Below are positions 1 to 10,095 of a stretch of 64,000 nt of DNA, in pieces. The notes beneath the pieces are model-generated. The model saw only the letters and a list, made by a program, of their open reading frames with translations, made no database searches and had not been told where the DNA came from. Position 1 is the first letter of the stretch, and each line of letters begins with the position of its first letter. The DNA is taken from positions 744,001-808,000 of the forward strand of contig OZ006972.1 in NCBI GenBank assembly GCA_963931255.1, read 5' to 3'. Both the position numbers and the translations under genes were made by a program. This DNA comes from CALUVN01 sp944323595. Lineage in GTDB: Bacteria; Cyanobacteriota; Vampirovibrionia; Gastranaerophilales; Gastranaerophilaceae.

Positions 1-1378
1 CGAGTCCTACCTGATATCTTCTGAATGCCTGATACTGACGTTCTTTTGCCTGTTGCAATGCTAATTTAGCAACATCAAGACTGTCATGGGAATTCATCAG
101 ACTTATGTATGCGCTTTTTACTTCCAGATATACATTTTGTTTTTGTTGTTCATAATCTGCCACGTATTTTTTGTAAGTAGCTGTTGCTTCGTCAACCTGT
201 TTTTTCAAAAGCATTACGTTGAACGCATTATAATTCAACTGTACGCCGAATTGATAGCCGTAATCGCTGTCAATCTGGCGTCCGCCGTAATTATATGAAC
301 CGAAAGCACTTAAATCCGGCGTAAAGGCTCTTTTCGCACTTCTGACATTCAATTCAGCGGCATCCATCAGTTTTTTGGAAGCCAAAAGTGCCGGACGTGA
401 TGCCTCTGCTGTTTCAAGAAGTTTATCAAAATTTACATCATAAGCTTTTGTATTTAATTTATCTTTCAAAATAACGTTTTCCAATTCAGGTATACCAACG
501 GCATTAGCAAGTTCTGCAGCTGCGAGTTCCTTTGTATTTTTAGCCTTAATAAGGTTAACTTTGGCATTCCCAAGGTTGTATTCAGCCGTAGTAACATCTA
601 TTTTGGCTTTCTTACCTATTTCATACTGGGCACTTGCCTGTTTCAACTGGAGCTCAAAATCTTTGACCGTATCTTCATAAACTGTTTGTTGAATTTCTGC
701 AAACACGAGGTTGTAATAAGCGACTTTCACGTTATAAATTACATTTTCAATACTGGTTTCAGCGTCATACCTTGATGCTTCGTAACTTCTTTTTGCAGAA
801 TCAGCAACAGCCTTTGTTTTACCAAAATCAAAAAGAAGTAAATTGGCAGATATTGTAGGAACATAAAACATATTGTATCGTTGTACCATCATTCTTGACA
901 TATTAGATGGCATATTAGACATTAACATATCATTTCTGGAATAACTTACACCGGCGCTTAAAGTCGGGAAATAATTAGACCATGCCTGCCCAATACGGGA
1001 TTTATAAATTTCAGCATTACTTATTGCCGACATAATTGCAGGGTGATGGGTAATCGCAAGTTTTATACAATCTACAAGAGTAACCTCGCCGTTCATATCA
1101 GTATATTCTATCTGGCTGTTAATTGTAGGGAATTTAGTTTCGTACATACCCTCAGCTTCTTCTGAAGACTCTTTTTTAGTTTTGGCATTTTCAGCCTTTT
1201 TTTTACGCTCAAGTTTTATATTAATCTTTTTTTCTTTTTCCGGTTTTACAATATGAACTTCTTCAGGCTTTTTCGCTATGTTAACCGCTTGTTGTTCTGC
1301 ATTATCCGCACCGCTTGCTGCAACGGATGAAAATGCCAGAACTGAACATATTACAAATAAATTTAAAACCTTTTTCAT
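1..1378 (-). CDS. TolC-family outer-membrane efflux protein (partial, C-terminus off the window)
   Basis: Reading leftwards from an ATG at 1378, the frame stays open to the window edge (about 459 codons). A signal peptide is visible (basic KK, then a hydrophobic run at residues 4-19), followed by a Lys/Glu-rich linker to about residue 75. After it comes the outer-membrane efflux protein repeat, starting near LVDCIKLAITHHPA, with long helices such as NVIYNVKVAYYNLVFAE that are typical of the TolC periplasmic tunnel. Its ATG overlaps the TGA of the upstream RND gene by 4 bases (ATGA at 1375-1378), so the two are translationally coupled. It forms the exit duct of the adaptor-pump-channel operon 5799 to 1. 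The substrate cannot be read from sequence. Confidence 0.93.
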   Translation of the reverse strand, partial: MKKVLNLFVICSVLAFSSVAASGADNAEQQAVNIAKKPEEVHIVKPEKEKKINIKLERKKKAENAKTKKESSEEAEGMYETKFPTINSQIEYTDMNGEVTLVDCIKLAITHHPAIMSAISNAEIYKSRIGQAWSNYFPTLSAGVSYSRNDMLMSNMPSNMSRMMVQRYNMFYVPTISANLLLFDFGKTKAVADSAKRSYEASRYDAETSIENVIYNVKVAYYNLVFAEIQQTVYEDTVKDFELQLKQASAQYEIGKKAKIDVTTAEYNLGNAKVNLIKAKNTKELAAAELANAVGIPELENVILKDKLNTKAYDVNFDKLLETAEASRPALLASKKLMDAAELNVRSAKRAFTPDLSAFGSYNYGGRQIDSDYGYQFGVQLNYNAFNVMLLKKQVDEATATYKKYVADYEQQKQNVYLEVKSAYISLMNSHDSLDVAKLALQQAKERQYQAFRRYQVGL

Positions 1379-4300
1379 TTTACAGTAATCTCCAAATCTT
1401 TATCTGTTATTTCTTTTTTAGGGAAGAGGTCAACAAATTCCTGAACTATTACATAGAAAGCAGGAGTCAACACAGCCCCGAGAGTACAAGCGGCTATCAT
1501 ACCGCCAAATACCGTAGAACCAACGGAAATTCTTGAATTTGCACCGGCACCCTGCGCAAACAGCATCGGCATTACCCCGATAATAAATGCAAGTTCAGTC
1601 ATCATAATTGCTCTAAATCTTAATTTAGCGGCTTTAACTGCTGCTTCTTTTACAGGAAGACCGTGCTTTTCATGTTCTTCTTTCGCAAATTCAACAATCA
1701 AAATAGATTGTTTTGCGGCAAGACCGATAAGAGTAATCATACCTACTTGAGAATAGATATCAAATGACTGGTTAATCATTAATTGGAATATCAATGCACC
1801 CAATGCTGCAATAGGTGAAATCAACAATACTGCAACAGGAATTGTATAACTTTCGTACAATGCAACAAGGAATAAATAAACAAATATCAATGCCATAGTT
1901 ATAATCATTGCTGTTTGCCCTGAAGCTTCACGTTCCTGAGCGGAAGTACCTGACCAGTCAAATGACATATCATCAGGGAGAACTTTTTTAGCAAGAGCTT
2001 CCATAGCATTCATAGCATCACCGGAACTTTTTCCGGCACCCTGCTGCCCTTGAATTTGTACTGATTTGTACTGGTTGTATCTTGAAATTGCTGCAGTACC
2101 AACTGTTTGTTTCAGTTTAACCACGGATAATATCGGAACCATTACGCCGTTTTTATTTTTAACGTAAATTCCGGAAAGATCCGTTGCCTTGTTACGGAAA
2201 TCACTTTCTGCCTGCATTTGTACTTTAAATACCCTGTCATACTTGTTAAAGTCATTAACGTAATATGTACCCAGCATTGATGAAAGTGTTGAATACAGTT
2301 CCTGCAAATCAATATTTTGTGCGAGAGCTTTTTCAAAATCTATATCAATAATATATTGCGGTACGTTTGCCTGAAATGAGGTATTAACGTTAGACAGAGC
2401 CGGATCCTGATTTGCAGCGGCAATGAGTGTATTTGCCCATTTTTCCATATCCTGAGAAGTGTATTCGCCCTGTGACAGCATCTGGAATTCAAATCCACCC
2501 ATCATACTCATACCGGTAATTGCCGGAGGTGAGAATGCCATTATTGATGCTTCTTTTGTATTTGCGGCAATCGCTCTGACTTTATTCAGAACTGCTACAT
2601 GGGATAAATCAGTTTCCTGACCTTTTATCTTTCTTGTAATCCATTTTACCGGATTCATTTTTCTATCTTTATGTTCATGCAGCTGAATAATTACGGTTGA
2701 TTGGTTAACCGCACCGTCACCGCCGAATACTGTTAACTTTTCTTGATTAATCCCCGGAATATCTTTAATCTGGTCTACAAATTTTCTGGAAACTTCTTCC
2801 GTTCTTTGCAGTGATGCACCGTCAGGAAGCGTTATTGTTGCAAGAAGTACCCCCTGATCTTCATCCGGAATAAATCCTGTTGAAATTGTTTTAAATGATA
2901 TTAAAGTCAATGCAATTATAATTGCGTAAGTAATCGCTACAAGTTTTTTGTTATAAACAAATTTCACAACGTATTCCATATAGAAATCTTCTATTTTAGA
3001 GAAAATTTCATTAAAACGGACAACCATTGCAGCCGTTCTTTTACCGATTTTTTCTTTAATATGGTCTAAAGTATTAATAAATGCAAACTTAGACGGTTCG
3101 TGTTTCTTCTTTTCCTGACCGAGGAAATGAGAACACATCGCAGGTGACAGCGTTAAAGCACAAACTGCAGAAAGCGCTATAGACACAGCAATACATACCG
3201 CAAATTGCTTATACATAACACCTGTCATTCCACCCATAAATGTAATCGGAACAAATACCGCCATCAAAACTAATGCCATTGCAACAAGCGCAAAACCAAC
3301 CTCTTCCATTGTAAGCTGTGTTGCAATAATTGCAGATTTTCCCTCGTCAATGTGCCGTTTAACGTTTTCAATAACAACAATCGCATCGTCAACAACAACG
3401 GCAACCGCAAGTACAAGTGCAAACAATGATAAAAGATTTATTGACATATCCAGAGCCTTGAGGACAAAGAATGTTCCGACAAGAGAAACAGGAATTGTCA
3501 CGCACGGGACAAGCGTCGCCATACCATCCCCGAGGAACAGGAAGATTATTATAACAACAATTAAGGCTGTCAGAAGAATTGTAAACTCAACTTCAACCAT
3601 TGATTCATGAATAAAATCCGCATCGTCTTTTACATATAAAATTTTAATCCCGTTGGTAAGTCTTGAATTTAATTCGTTAACTTTTGCCTTAATAGCTTTT
3701 GACATATTAATAACATTGGCATCTGGCAGCTGTGAAATAACAACAACCGCAGATGGTTTACCGTTTACAAGACCGAGGTTGGAATAAGATTCCGCACCGA
3801 GTTCGACTCTTGCAATATCTTTTATTTTTACATTTGAGCCGTCGGAATTTGAGCGAATAATAATATTTTCAAATTCTTCAACATCAGAAAGACGCCCCGG
3901 AGTTTTAAGGGTTAACTGGAGCGCTCTTTTTTCATCTGTAGGAAGCTGCCCGAGGGCACCTGCCGCTACCTGTGTATTCTGGCTTGTAATGGCATTTTTA
4001 ACTTCGCTTGTAGAAATATTAAGCCCCGCCATCTTCTGAGGATCAAGCCATATTCTCATGGAATAATTGCCGCCGCCGAATACGTTTACATCAGCAACAC
4101 CCTCAACACGTTTAAGTTCATCTTTAATATATATAGAACCGTAGTTTGTTAAATCTAACTGTGTCCAGTCACCGGATTCAGGGTAAAGTGTCAAAATAAT
4201 TGCACCGGAACCTGAAGAACGGCTGATTGCAGTAACACCTGTTCTTTGAACATCTTCAGGCAATTGTGATTGAACACGCTGGATAAGGTTTTGAACGTTC

Positions 4301-4635
4301 ATCAGGTTAATGTTCTTGTCTGTTCCAACCTTAAAATACAGAGTGAGTGTATAACTTCCGTCATAAGAAGTTGAAGTCATATAGGTCATATTTTCTACAC
4401 CGTTGAGTTTATTTTCCAGAATAGTTGCAACGGAAGATTCTATAACTTCTGCACTCGCCCCCTGATAAGAAGCGGATACCCGTACTTGAGGCGGTGTTAC
4501 ATCAGGATAACTCTCCTGCTTAAGGCTCAAAAGTGATATTAAACCGAGAATTACTATACATATTGAGATTACCAGTGCAAATCTCGGTTTTCTTATAAAG
4601 AAATACAATTTTTCCCTGTCAAATATTTGTTTCAT
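1375..4635 (-). CDS. RND (HAE1/AcrB-type) multidrug efflux transporter
   Basis: At 1086 residues this is a full-length inner-membrane proton/drug antiporter of the hydrophobe/amphiphile RND family. TM1 lies at residues 17-36. The paired proton-relay acids of TM4 are present in VVVDDAIVVIENVKR, and the TM10 lysine motif appears as GLAAKQSILIVEFAKE. The family motif GFIPDEDQGVLLATI opens the second large periplasmic domain. It lies 15 bases downstream of the adaptor gene and overlaps the TolC-like gene, so all three form one operon encoding a complete tripartite pump across both membranes. AcrB relatives export drugs, bile salts or lipids; the true substrate is unknown. No local regulator gene is seen. 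Confidence 0.97.
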   Translation of the reverse strand: MKQIFDREKLYFFIRKPRFALVISICIVILGLISLLSLKQESYPDVTPPQVRVSASYQGASAEVIESSVATILENKLNGVENMTYMTSTSYDGSYTLTLYFKVGTDKNINLMNVQNLIQRVQSQLPEDVQRTGVTAISRSSGSGAIILTLYPESGDWTQLDLTNYGSIYIKDELKRVEGVADVNVFGGGNYSMRIWLDPQKMAGLNISTSEVKNAITSQNTQVAAGALGQLPTDEKRALQLTLKTPGRLSDVEEFENIIIRSNSDGSNVKIKDIARVELGAESYSNLGLVNGKPSAVVVISQLPDANVINMSKAIKAKVNELNSRLTNGIKILYVKDDADFIHESMVEVEFTILLTALIVVIIIFLFLGDGMATLVPCVTIPVSLVGTFFVLKALDMSINLLSLFALVLAVAVVVDDAIVVIENVKRHIDEGKSAIIATQLTMEEVGFALVAMALVLMAVFVPITFMGGMTGVMYKQFAVCIAVSIALSAVCALTLSPAMCSHFLGQEKKKHEPSKFAFINTLDHIKEKIGKRTAAMVVRFNEIFSKIEDFYMEYVVKFVYNKKLVAITYAIIIALTLISFKTISTGFIPDEDQGVLLATITLPDGASLQRTEEVSRKFVDQIKDIPGINQEKLTVFGGDGAVNQSTVIIQLHEHKDRKMNPVKWITRKIKGQETDLSHVAVLNKVRAIAANTKEASIMAFSPPAITGMSMMGGFEFQMLSQGEYTSQDMEKWANTLIAAANQDPALSNVNTSFQANVPQYIIDIDFEKALAQNIDLQELYSTLSSMLGTYYVNDFNKYDRVFKVQMQAESDFRNKATDLSGIYVKNKNGVMVPILSVVKLKQTVGTAAISRYNQYKSVQIQGQQGAGKSSGDAMNAMEALAKKVLPDDMSFDWSGTSAQEREASGQTAMIITMALIFVYLFLVALYESYTIPVAVLLISPIAALGALIFQLMINQSFDIYSQVGMITLIGLAAKQSILIVEFAKEEHEKHGLPVKEAAVKAAKLRFRAIMMTELAFIIGVMPMLFAQGAGANSRISVGSTVFGGMIAACTLGAVLTPAFYVIVQEFVDLFPKKEITDKDLEITVK

Positions 4636-4650
4636 ATTAAAATTTCCTGC

Positions 4651-5799
4651 TTATTCTTCTTTATCGGATTTATTGATAATTTTAAGTTTTTGTCCTTCAG
4701 AATTGATGTTTTGAATACCAGAAACAACAACTACATCAGAAAGGTTCAACCCGCTGTCTACTACCCAGTTATTATTAATATCATCAGAAACTTTAATATT
4801 TTTTCTGACGGCTTTATTATCTTCAACAACCCATACGTAATATCCGCTCATAGGATCACCCTTTGTACAGGCTTGAGGAACAGTCATATATTGAATAACT
4901 TTAGGGGCAGTCAATTTAACTTTCATATAAGTTCCGGGAACAAGCCAGCCTTTAGGATTTTCAAAAGTAGCCCGTGTAGTTATAGTGCCTGAATCTTTGT
5001 CGACTTTATTATCTACAAAATTAATTTGACCGTTATACGGATACCAGTCCCCGTCATCAAACTGAACTTTAACTTCTACATCTTTGAGTTTATCACTGGA
5101 GCGGAGCAGGTTCACAAAATCGTTGTCTTTCAAGCTGAATGTTACATAAACCGGATCAGTACTTGAAATATTTACAAGTGAACCTGATGTCGGAGTAACA
5201 TAGTTGCCTTCTGTAATATTTACTTTACCTATTCTTCCGTCAATCGGAGATTTTATTGAAGTATAGCTAAGGTTAACTCTTGCAAGTTCAAGTTGTTGTT
5301 TCGCGGCATCAAGCAGCGCTTTATTCTGGTTTCTGAGTGCTAAACTTTGATCTACATCCGAACGGCTTATTAAATCTTCTTTTATGAGAGCATTAGCTCT
5401 ATTGAGTTCCTGTTGTGCATTTTTAAGCAATGCACTATATTGATTTACATTAGCTGCGGAGTTATTAACTTCAATCTGGTATTCTCTTGGATCAATTTGG
5501 AAAAGAAGTTGACCTTTTTTTACAAAATCACCTTCCTTAAAATATTTTTCTAAAAGAAATCCCGGAACCCTTGCAACAAGATCTACAGAATATTTTGCTT
5601 CAACTCTGCCTGTAGCTTCGGCTGAAACATTAACATTTTCAAGATGTGGATTATCCACTTCAACTTCTTTCGGCAGTCTCATCATTTGTTGTTGAATCAT
5701 ACCGGAAATAAACCCTGATGTTTTGTTATAAACGATTGGAACAATGATTACAAGTAAAATCAAAATTCCCCATTGTTTTCTTGATAAGCTGAACTTCAT
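4651..5799 (-). CDS. RND efflux periplasmic adaptor (membrane fusion protein)
   Basis: This 382-residue AcrA/MexA-family protein links the RND pump to the TolC channel. It has an N-terminal membrane anchor or signal at residues 9-25, a lipoyl/barrel-sandwich half-motif (VDLVARVPGFLLEKYFKEGD, then KGQLLFQIDP), an alpha-helical hairpin around residues 95-175, and the second half (LSYTSIKSPIDGRIGKVNIT) before beta-barrel and membrane-proximal domains. There is no lipobox cysteine at the signal end, so it is probably anchored by an uncleaved helix. A GGAGAAG ribosome site precedes the ATG. It is the first gene of the efflux operon. Confidence 0.95.
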   Translation of the reverse strand: MKFSLSRKQWGILILLVIIVPIVYNKTSGFISGMIQQQMMRLPKEVEVDNPHLENVNVSAEATGRVEAKYSVDLVARVPGFLLEKYFKEGDFVKKGQLLFQIDPREYQIEVNNSAANVNQYSALLKNAQQELNRANALIKEDLISRSDVDQSLALRNQNKALLDAAKQQLELARVNLSYTSIKSPIDGRIGKVNITEGNYVTPTSGSLVNISSTDPVYVTFSLKDNDFVNLLRSSDKLKDVEVKVQFDDGDWYPYNGQINFVDNKVDKDSGTITTRATFENPKGWLVPGTYMKVKLTAPKVIQYMTVPQACTKGDPMSGYYVWVVEDNKAVRKNIKVSDDINNNWVVDSGLNLSDVVVVSGIQNINSEGQKLKIINKSDKEE

Positions 5800-5945
5800 A
5801 CTTCTTCTCCAATTTTATTAAACCGAGGTGTATACTTTTCTACAGACATCGTAAAAAATTTATAATATATTGTCATCCAACATATAGATGACTCCTTTTT
5901 TTAAGAAATAATATTTATGTTAAAATATAGAAGAGGTGAGTGAAA

Positions 5946-6920
5946 ATGCCCGATATTTCAGTTATTATACCGGTTTATAATGTGGAAAAATATTTACGCC
6001 AGTGTCTTGACAGTGTTGTAAAACAGACTTTACACGATATTGAAATTATTATTATAAATAACGGGGCATCAGCTGCCGAAAATGAAATAATTACAGAGTA
6101 CAAACAAGCAGATAACAGAATCAAAGTAATTAATTTTGAACAAAATCGGGGGTACGGCAAAGCTGTTAATACAGGTCTTAAAACCGCATCAGCTCCATAT
6201 ATCAGCATTGTTGAAAGTGATGATTACATTGATACTGATATGTATGAAAACCTATATAATTTGATAAAAAAATATGATGCGGACATAATAAAATCTGCAT
6301 ATAAAGCATTTACAAAAAATGAAATCAAAATCCGCTTAAACAATTTCAATATCCCGCAGGACAGTTGTTTTAAACTGACTGAATATCCTGTTTTTATTTC
6401 TGAACACCCGAGTATATGGTCGTGCTTGTATAAGAAAAAGTTTTTAACCGATAATAATATCTTTTTTATTGAACGAAAAGGGACATCGTGGGTCGACAAT
6501 GCTTTCCAGCTGGAATCATTGTACAAAGCCGACAAAATTTTGTACACAAACAAAGCATTTTACAACTACAGAGATTGCCGCGAAAACTCAAGTTCAATGC
6601 TCAACAAAGCATTAAAAGTTCCTTATCAGGCAGTAAAAGATATGCAGGATGTTATTGACAGATATAACATTGCGGACAGCGGTATTTTATATAACCTTGC
6701 ACTGAGAATAATGAGTTATATAAAAATAACCGTAGACAGAGCCGATTTTGCGGATATAAAAGAAATTACCCCGATGATTAATGAAATGTTTGAACAAATA
6801 GAAGAAGATTTACGGGAAAACGAACGTTATAAAAAACTGAAAAAAAGATTTTATAATAAACCGCTGGAACTTTATTTTATATTTAAAAAATTGAAATCAA
6901 TTTTGAAATTTGCCGACTAA
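5946..6920 (+). CDS. Family 2 glycosyltransferase
   Basis: This is a GT-A fold glycosyltransferase of about 324 residues. It starts with the classic ISVIIPVYNVEKYLRQCLDSV strand-helix, and the nucleotide-sugar/metal site appears as ESDDYID, where relatives usually have DSDDW. A later conserved region is ERKGTSWVDNAFQLE. I chose the ATG at 5946, not the GTG at 5940, because the AGAGGTGA site at 5932-5939 is correctly spaced only for the ATG. It probably adds a sugar to a surface glycan. The gene stands alone, divergent from the efflux operon and convergent with ppdK across a shared terminator. Donor and acceptor cannot be predicted. Confidence 0.9.
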   Translation: MPDISVIIPVYNVEKYLRQCLDSVVKQTLHDIEIIIINNGASAAENEIITEYKQADNRIKVINFEQNRGYGKAVNTGLKTASAPYISIVESDDYIDTDMYENLYNLIKKYDADIIKSAYKAFTKNEIKIRLNNFNIPQDSCFKLTEYPVFISEHPSIWSCLYKKKFLTDNNIFFIERKGTSWVDNAFQLESLYKADKILYTNKAFYNYRDCRENSSSMLNKALKVPYQAVKDMQDVIDRYNIADSGILYNLALRIMSYIKITVDRADFADIKEITPMINEMFEQIEEDLRENERYKKLKKRFYNKPLELYFIFKKLKSILKFAD

Positions 6921-6956
6921 TACATACTTTTATGAAACCGGTCAAAAGCAGATAAA

Positions 6957-6990
6957 CAAAAGCTCCGGAAAATATTTTCCGGAGCTTTTG
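6957..6990. terminator. Bidirectional intrinsic terminator
   Basis: A perfect 34-base palindrome (CAAAAGCTCCGGAAAAT and its exact complement) sits between the stop codons of the convergent glycosyltransferase and ppdK genes. The GCTCCGG core flanked by A4 on one side and T4 on the other would terminate transcription from both directions. Confidence 0.9.
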
Positions 6991-7010
6991 CTATATTTTG
7001 CTGTAAAATT

Positions 7011-9680
7011 CTATACAGTTGCCAATTCTCGAACCTTTTGGGCTTCAACTACTGCTTGTGCAGCAGCAAGTTTTGCCTGCGGGATTCTGAACGGAGAACA
7101 AGATACATAATCCAGACCAATTCTGTGGCTGAATTTTACAGAATCAGGGTCGCCGCCGTGTTCACCGCAAACACCGCCAACAAGTGATGGATTAACTGAT
7201 TTGCCTTTTTCCATTGACATTTCAATCAATTGACCTACACCTTTCTGGTCTAATGTTTCAAACGGATTAGCCGGCAGAATCTTTTGTTCTACGTAATTTG
7301 TAAGGAATTTGCCTTCCGCATCATCTCTTGAATAACCAAATGTCATCTGAGTCAGGTCGTTTGTACCAAATGAGAAGAATTCTGCGTATTCTGCAATTTC
7401 ATCAGCAGTTAATGCTGCACGCGGAATTTCAATCATTGTACCGAATTTGTAGTCTACTTCAACACCCTTTTCAACCATAACTTCTTTTGCTACACGAATA
7501 AGAGTATCTCTTGCCACTTTCAATTCGTTTACGTGACCGATTAATGGAACCATTACCCAAGGTTTAACGGCAACGCCTTCTTTTTTCAAATCACAGCAGG
7601 CTTCAAAGATTGCTCTTACCTGCATTTCATTGATTTCAGGATATGTTAAACCAAGACGGCATCCGCGAAGACCCATCATCGGGTTAGATTCTGACAATGC
7701 TTCTACAACGCCCAACAGCTCTTCTTTTTCTTTTGCATCTTTGCCGAGAGCTTTCAATGTTGCAACTTCTGCAATCAAATCTTCTTTAGACGGCAGGAAT
7801 TCGTGAAGAGGCGGATCAAGAAGTCTTACTGTAAGAGGTTTGTCGCCTAATGCTTTAAACATTGCATAGAAATCTGAATATTGCATTGGAAGAAGATGTT
7901 CAAGAGCTTCTTTTCTTGCTTCCGGAGTACCGGCAATAATCATCTTTTGAACCCAAGGCAATCTGTCAGGATCCATAAACATGTGTTCTGTACGGCAAAG
8001 ACCAACACCTTCAGCACCGAATTTTTTAGCGTTTTCAATATCTTTAGGTGTATCAGCGTTTGCTTCAACTTTCATTGTTTTGATTTCGTCAACCCAAGAG
8101 AAGAATTTATTCCAGTTATCGTCAATTTTAGCTTCTACAAGTTGAACAGCGCCTTCCATAACGATACCTTTACCACCGTCAAGTGAGATTATATCATCTT
8201 TGTGGTAAACAGTTCCGTCGCAGCCGGTTAATGTTTCATTAGCCAAATCAATTTTCATATCTTCGCATCCTGAAACGCAAGGTTTACCCATACCTTTGGC
8301 AACTACAGCAGCGTGAGAAGTTGCACCGCCTCTGAGTGTTAATACACCTTGAGATACGGCCATACCGTGGATATCATCCGGACAGGTTTCTACACGAACG
8401 AGGATAACTTTTTCACCAGCTTCACCGCGTTTTGCAGCTTCTTCAGTATCGAATACAATTTTACCTACAGCAGCACCAGGAGATGCGTTTACACCCTGAG
8501 CAATCTTGTGGGCTTTTGCCATTGCTTCTGTATCAAAGCAAGGCAACAAAATTTGATTTACTGTATAAGGGTCAACAAGCTGAATAGCTCTTTCTTTTGT
8601 AATAATACCTTCTTCATACATATCTACGGCAATTTTAACTGCAGCTGCGGCTGTTCTTTTACCATTTCTTGTTTGAAGAATATACAATTTACCTTTTTCA
8701 ATAGTAAATTCCATATCCTGAACATCTTTGTAACCGAGTTCAAGCTTTTTAGCAATATCAACATATTGTCTGTACAAATCCGGCATTTCTGTTTCTAATT
8801 CAGCAATAGGTTTAGGAGTTCTGATACCTGCAACAACGTCTTCACCTTGAGCGTTTGTTAAGTATTCACCATAGAATTTATTTTCACCTGTTGCAGGGTT
8901 ACGTGTGAATGAAACACCTGTTGCACAATCGTCGCCCATATTACCGAATACCATTGTTTGAACGTTAACAGCAGTACCGTAATTGTGGTCGATTTTGTTC
9001 ATGTTTCTGTAAGCAACCGCACGCGGAATATTCCAAGAGCGGAATACGGCTTCAATAGCTTCCTGCAATTGAACGTAAGGGTCTTGCGGGAATTCTTTAC
9101 CCGTAACTTCTTTAATAACATTTTTGTATATAGGAATCAAAGACTTCCAACCTTCTGCAGAAACTTCTGTATCAGATTTTACGCCTTCTCTTGCTTTAAC
9201 TTTTTCTACTTCTGATTCAAAATATTTTTGTCTGTCCATTTCCCAGGCAACTGAACCGAACATTGTCAAAAATCTTCTGTAAGAATCGTAGCAAAAACGT
9301 GGATTGTTTGTTAATTTAACCATAGCTTCAACAGTTTCATCGTTCAAACCGAGGTTAAGAATAGTTTCCATCATACCAGGCATAGACACTCTAGCGCCTG
9401 AACGAACAGATACCAATAACGGATTTGAAGTGTCGCCGAATTTTTTTCCTGCTTGTTTTTCAACATCAGCCAGAGCTGTTTTAACTTCATCCATCAAACC
9501 TGCAGGCATTTGATTGCCATGATTAATGTAGTCCATACAAGTTTCTGTTGTAATAGTTAATCCCGGAGGAACCGGTAACCCCAAATTAGTCATTTCAGCA
9601 AGGTTGGCACCTTTGCCTCCAAGAAGGTTGCGCATGTCAGCATTACCCTCTCTAAAAAGCCATACGCGTTTTTCTGCCAT
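7011..9680 (-). CDS. ppdK: Pyruvate, phosphate dikinase
   Basis: This cytosolic enzyme interconverts pyruvate + ATP + Pi and PEP + AMP + PPi. Domains in order are the ATP-grasp nucleotide domain (LLGGKGANLAEM, then GARVSMPGMMETILNLG), the swivelling phosphohistidine domain (GGATSHAAVVAKGMGKPCVSG, catalytic His) and the C-terminal PEP-utilising barrel (GVGLCRTEHMF, SFGTNDLTQMTFG, catalytic Cys in VCGEHGGD). The start at 9680 gives 889 residues, the family norm, and has an AGGAGA site six bases upstream. A further 35 in-frame codons upstream are probably leader. With the oxidoreductase operon at 11403-14009 it fits a PPi-linked fermentative or gluconeogenic route. Confidence 0.97.
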   Translation of the reverse strand: MAEKRVWLFREGNADMRNLLGGKGANLAEMTNLGLPVPPGLTITTETCMDYINHGNQMPAGLMDEVKTALADVEKQAGKKFGDTSNPLLVSVRSGARVSMPGMMETILNLGLNDETVEAMVKLTNNPRFCYDSYRRFLTMFGSVAWEMDRQKYFESEVEKVKAREGVKSDTEVSAEGWKSLIPIYKNVIKEVTGKEFPQDPYVQLQEAIEAVFRSWNIPRAVAYRNMNKIDHNYGTAVNVQTMVFGNMGDDCATGVSFTRNPATGENKFYGEYLTNAQGEDVVAGIRTPKPIAELETEMPDLYRQYVDIAKKLELGYKDVQDMEFTIEKGKLYILQTRNGKRTAAAAVKIAVDMYEEGIITKERAIQLVDPYTVNQILLPCFDTEAMAKAHKIAQGVNASPGAAVGKIVFDTEEAAKRGEAGEKVILVRVETCPDDIHGMAVSQGVLTLRGGATSHAAVVAKGMGKPCVSGCEDMKIDLANETLTGCDGTVYHKDDIISLDGGKGIVMEGAVQLVEAKIDDNWNKFFSWVDEIKTMKVEANADTPKDIENAKKFGAEGVGLCRTEHMFMDPDRLPWVQKMIIAGTPEARKEALEHLLPMQYSDFYAMFKALGDKPLTVRLLDPPLHEFLPSKEDLIAEVATLKALGKDAKEKEELLGVVEALSESNPMMGLRGCRLGLTYPEINEMQVRAIFEACCDLKKEGVAVKPWVMVPLIGHVNELKVARDTLIRVAKEVMVEKGVEVDYKFGTMIEIPRAALTADEIAEYAEFFSFGTNDLTQMTFGYSRDDAEGKFLTNYVEQKILPANPFETLDQKGVGQLIEMSMEKGKSVNPSLVGGVCGEHGGDPDSVKFSHRIGLDYVSCSPFRIPQAKLAAAQAVVEAQKVRELATV

Positions 9681-9736
9681 AATTTTTCTCCTTTTTTCAT
9701 TAAAATGCATAAATATACATATTTTGCTTTGATTAA

Positions 9737-9745
9737 ATTGTAGCA
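9737..9745 (-). promoter_or_regulatory. Probable ppdK promoter, extended -10
   Basis: On the minus strand the sequence reads TGCTACAAT about 57 bases upstream of the ppdK ATG. The TGn-extended -10 matches other candidate promoters in this window (gyrA, vor operon). No good -35 is visible, which is usual for extended -10 promoters. Confidence 0.5.
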
Positions 9746-9816
9746 CAAAAAGATTATTTAGCACAGTAATTATATAAATTTCCAATATTGGATGAAGAAA
9801 AATTCTGCGGGGAAAA

Positions 9817-10047
9817 TTACTTTTTAAAATAATCGCAGATTAATGTTTTTTTACGGGGAAGCAGATTTTTAAAACTTTCAAAAATAGGATTTTTATCTAA
9901 ATTTTCCAGCTCTTTTTTCAGGATTGCTTTTTCCAAAACGACTTTGTTGTATAACTCGGAGCACACCGAACTTTTATCGATATGTTCTTTGAGTTTTTTT
10001 AATTGCAGTTCTTTTTCTTTAATTGATTTAATCAGTTCTTTTCTCAC
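9817..10047 (-). CDS. Small coiled-coil hypothetical protein
   Basis: This 76-residue protein has a GTG start at 10047 and an AGAGG site about ten bases upstream. The first 52 residues are Lys/Glu-rich and strongly helical (EKELQLKKLKEHI, VVLEKAILKKELENL), suggesting a coiled coil. The C-terminal 24 residues are basic (LLPRKKTLICDYFKK). There is no signal peptide or membrane segment. I do not recognise a family. A TATACT -10 and a 9-bp inverted repeat overlap its promoter and ribosome site, which supports a real, regulated gene. Confidence 0.5.
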   Translation of the reverse strand: MRKELIKSIKEKELQLKKLKEHIDKSSVCSELYNKVVLEKAILKKELENLDKNPIFESFKNLLPRKKTLICDYFKK

Positions 10048-10058
10048 GACTAAAAAAC

Positions 10059-10095
10059 CTCTTGTATCTCACATACACAGAATAGTATACAAGAG
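10059..10095. promoter_or_regulatory. Inverted repeat over promoter and ribosome site of the small coiled-coil gene
   Basis: Arms CTCTTGTAT (10059-10067) and ATACAAGAG (10087-10095) are perfect complements separated by 19 bases. On the minus strand the distal arm overlaps the -10 TATACT (10084-10089) and the proximal arm contains the AAGAGG ribosome site. An operator is more likely than an RNA hairpin, because transcription would begin inside the repeat. Confidence 0.5.

Noticed and set aside
9681..9785. 35-residue N-terminal extension of PPDK
   Set aside because: The family start and a correctly spaced AGGAGA site support the ATG at 9680. The extension overlaps the likely promoter.
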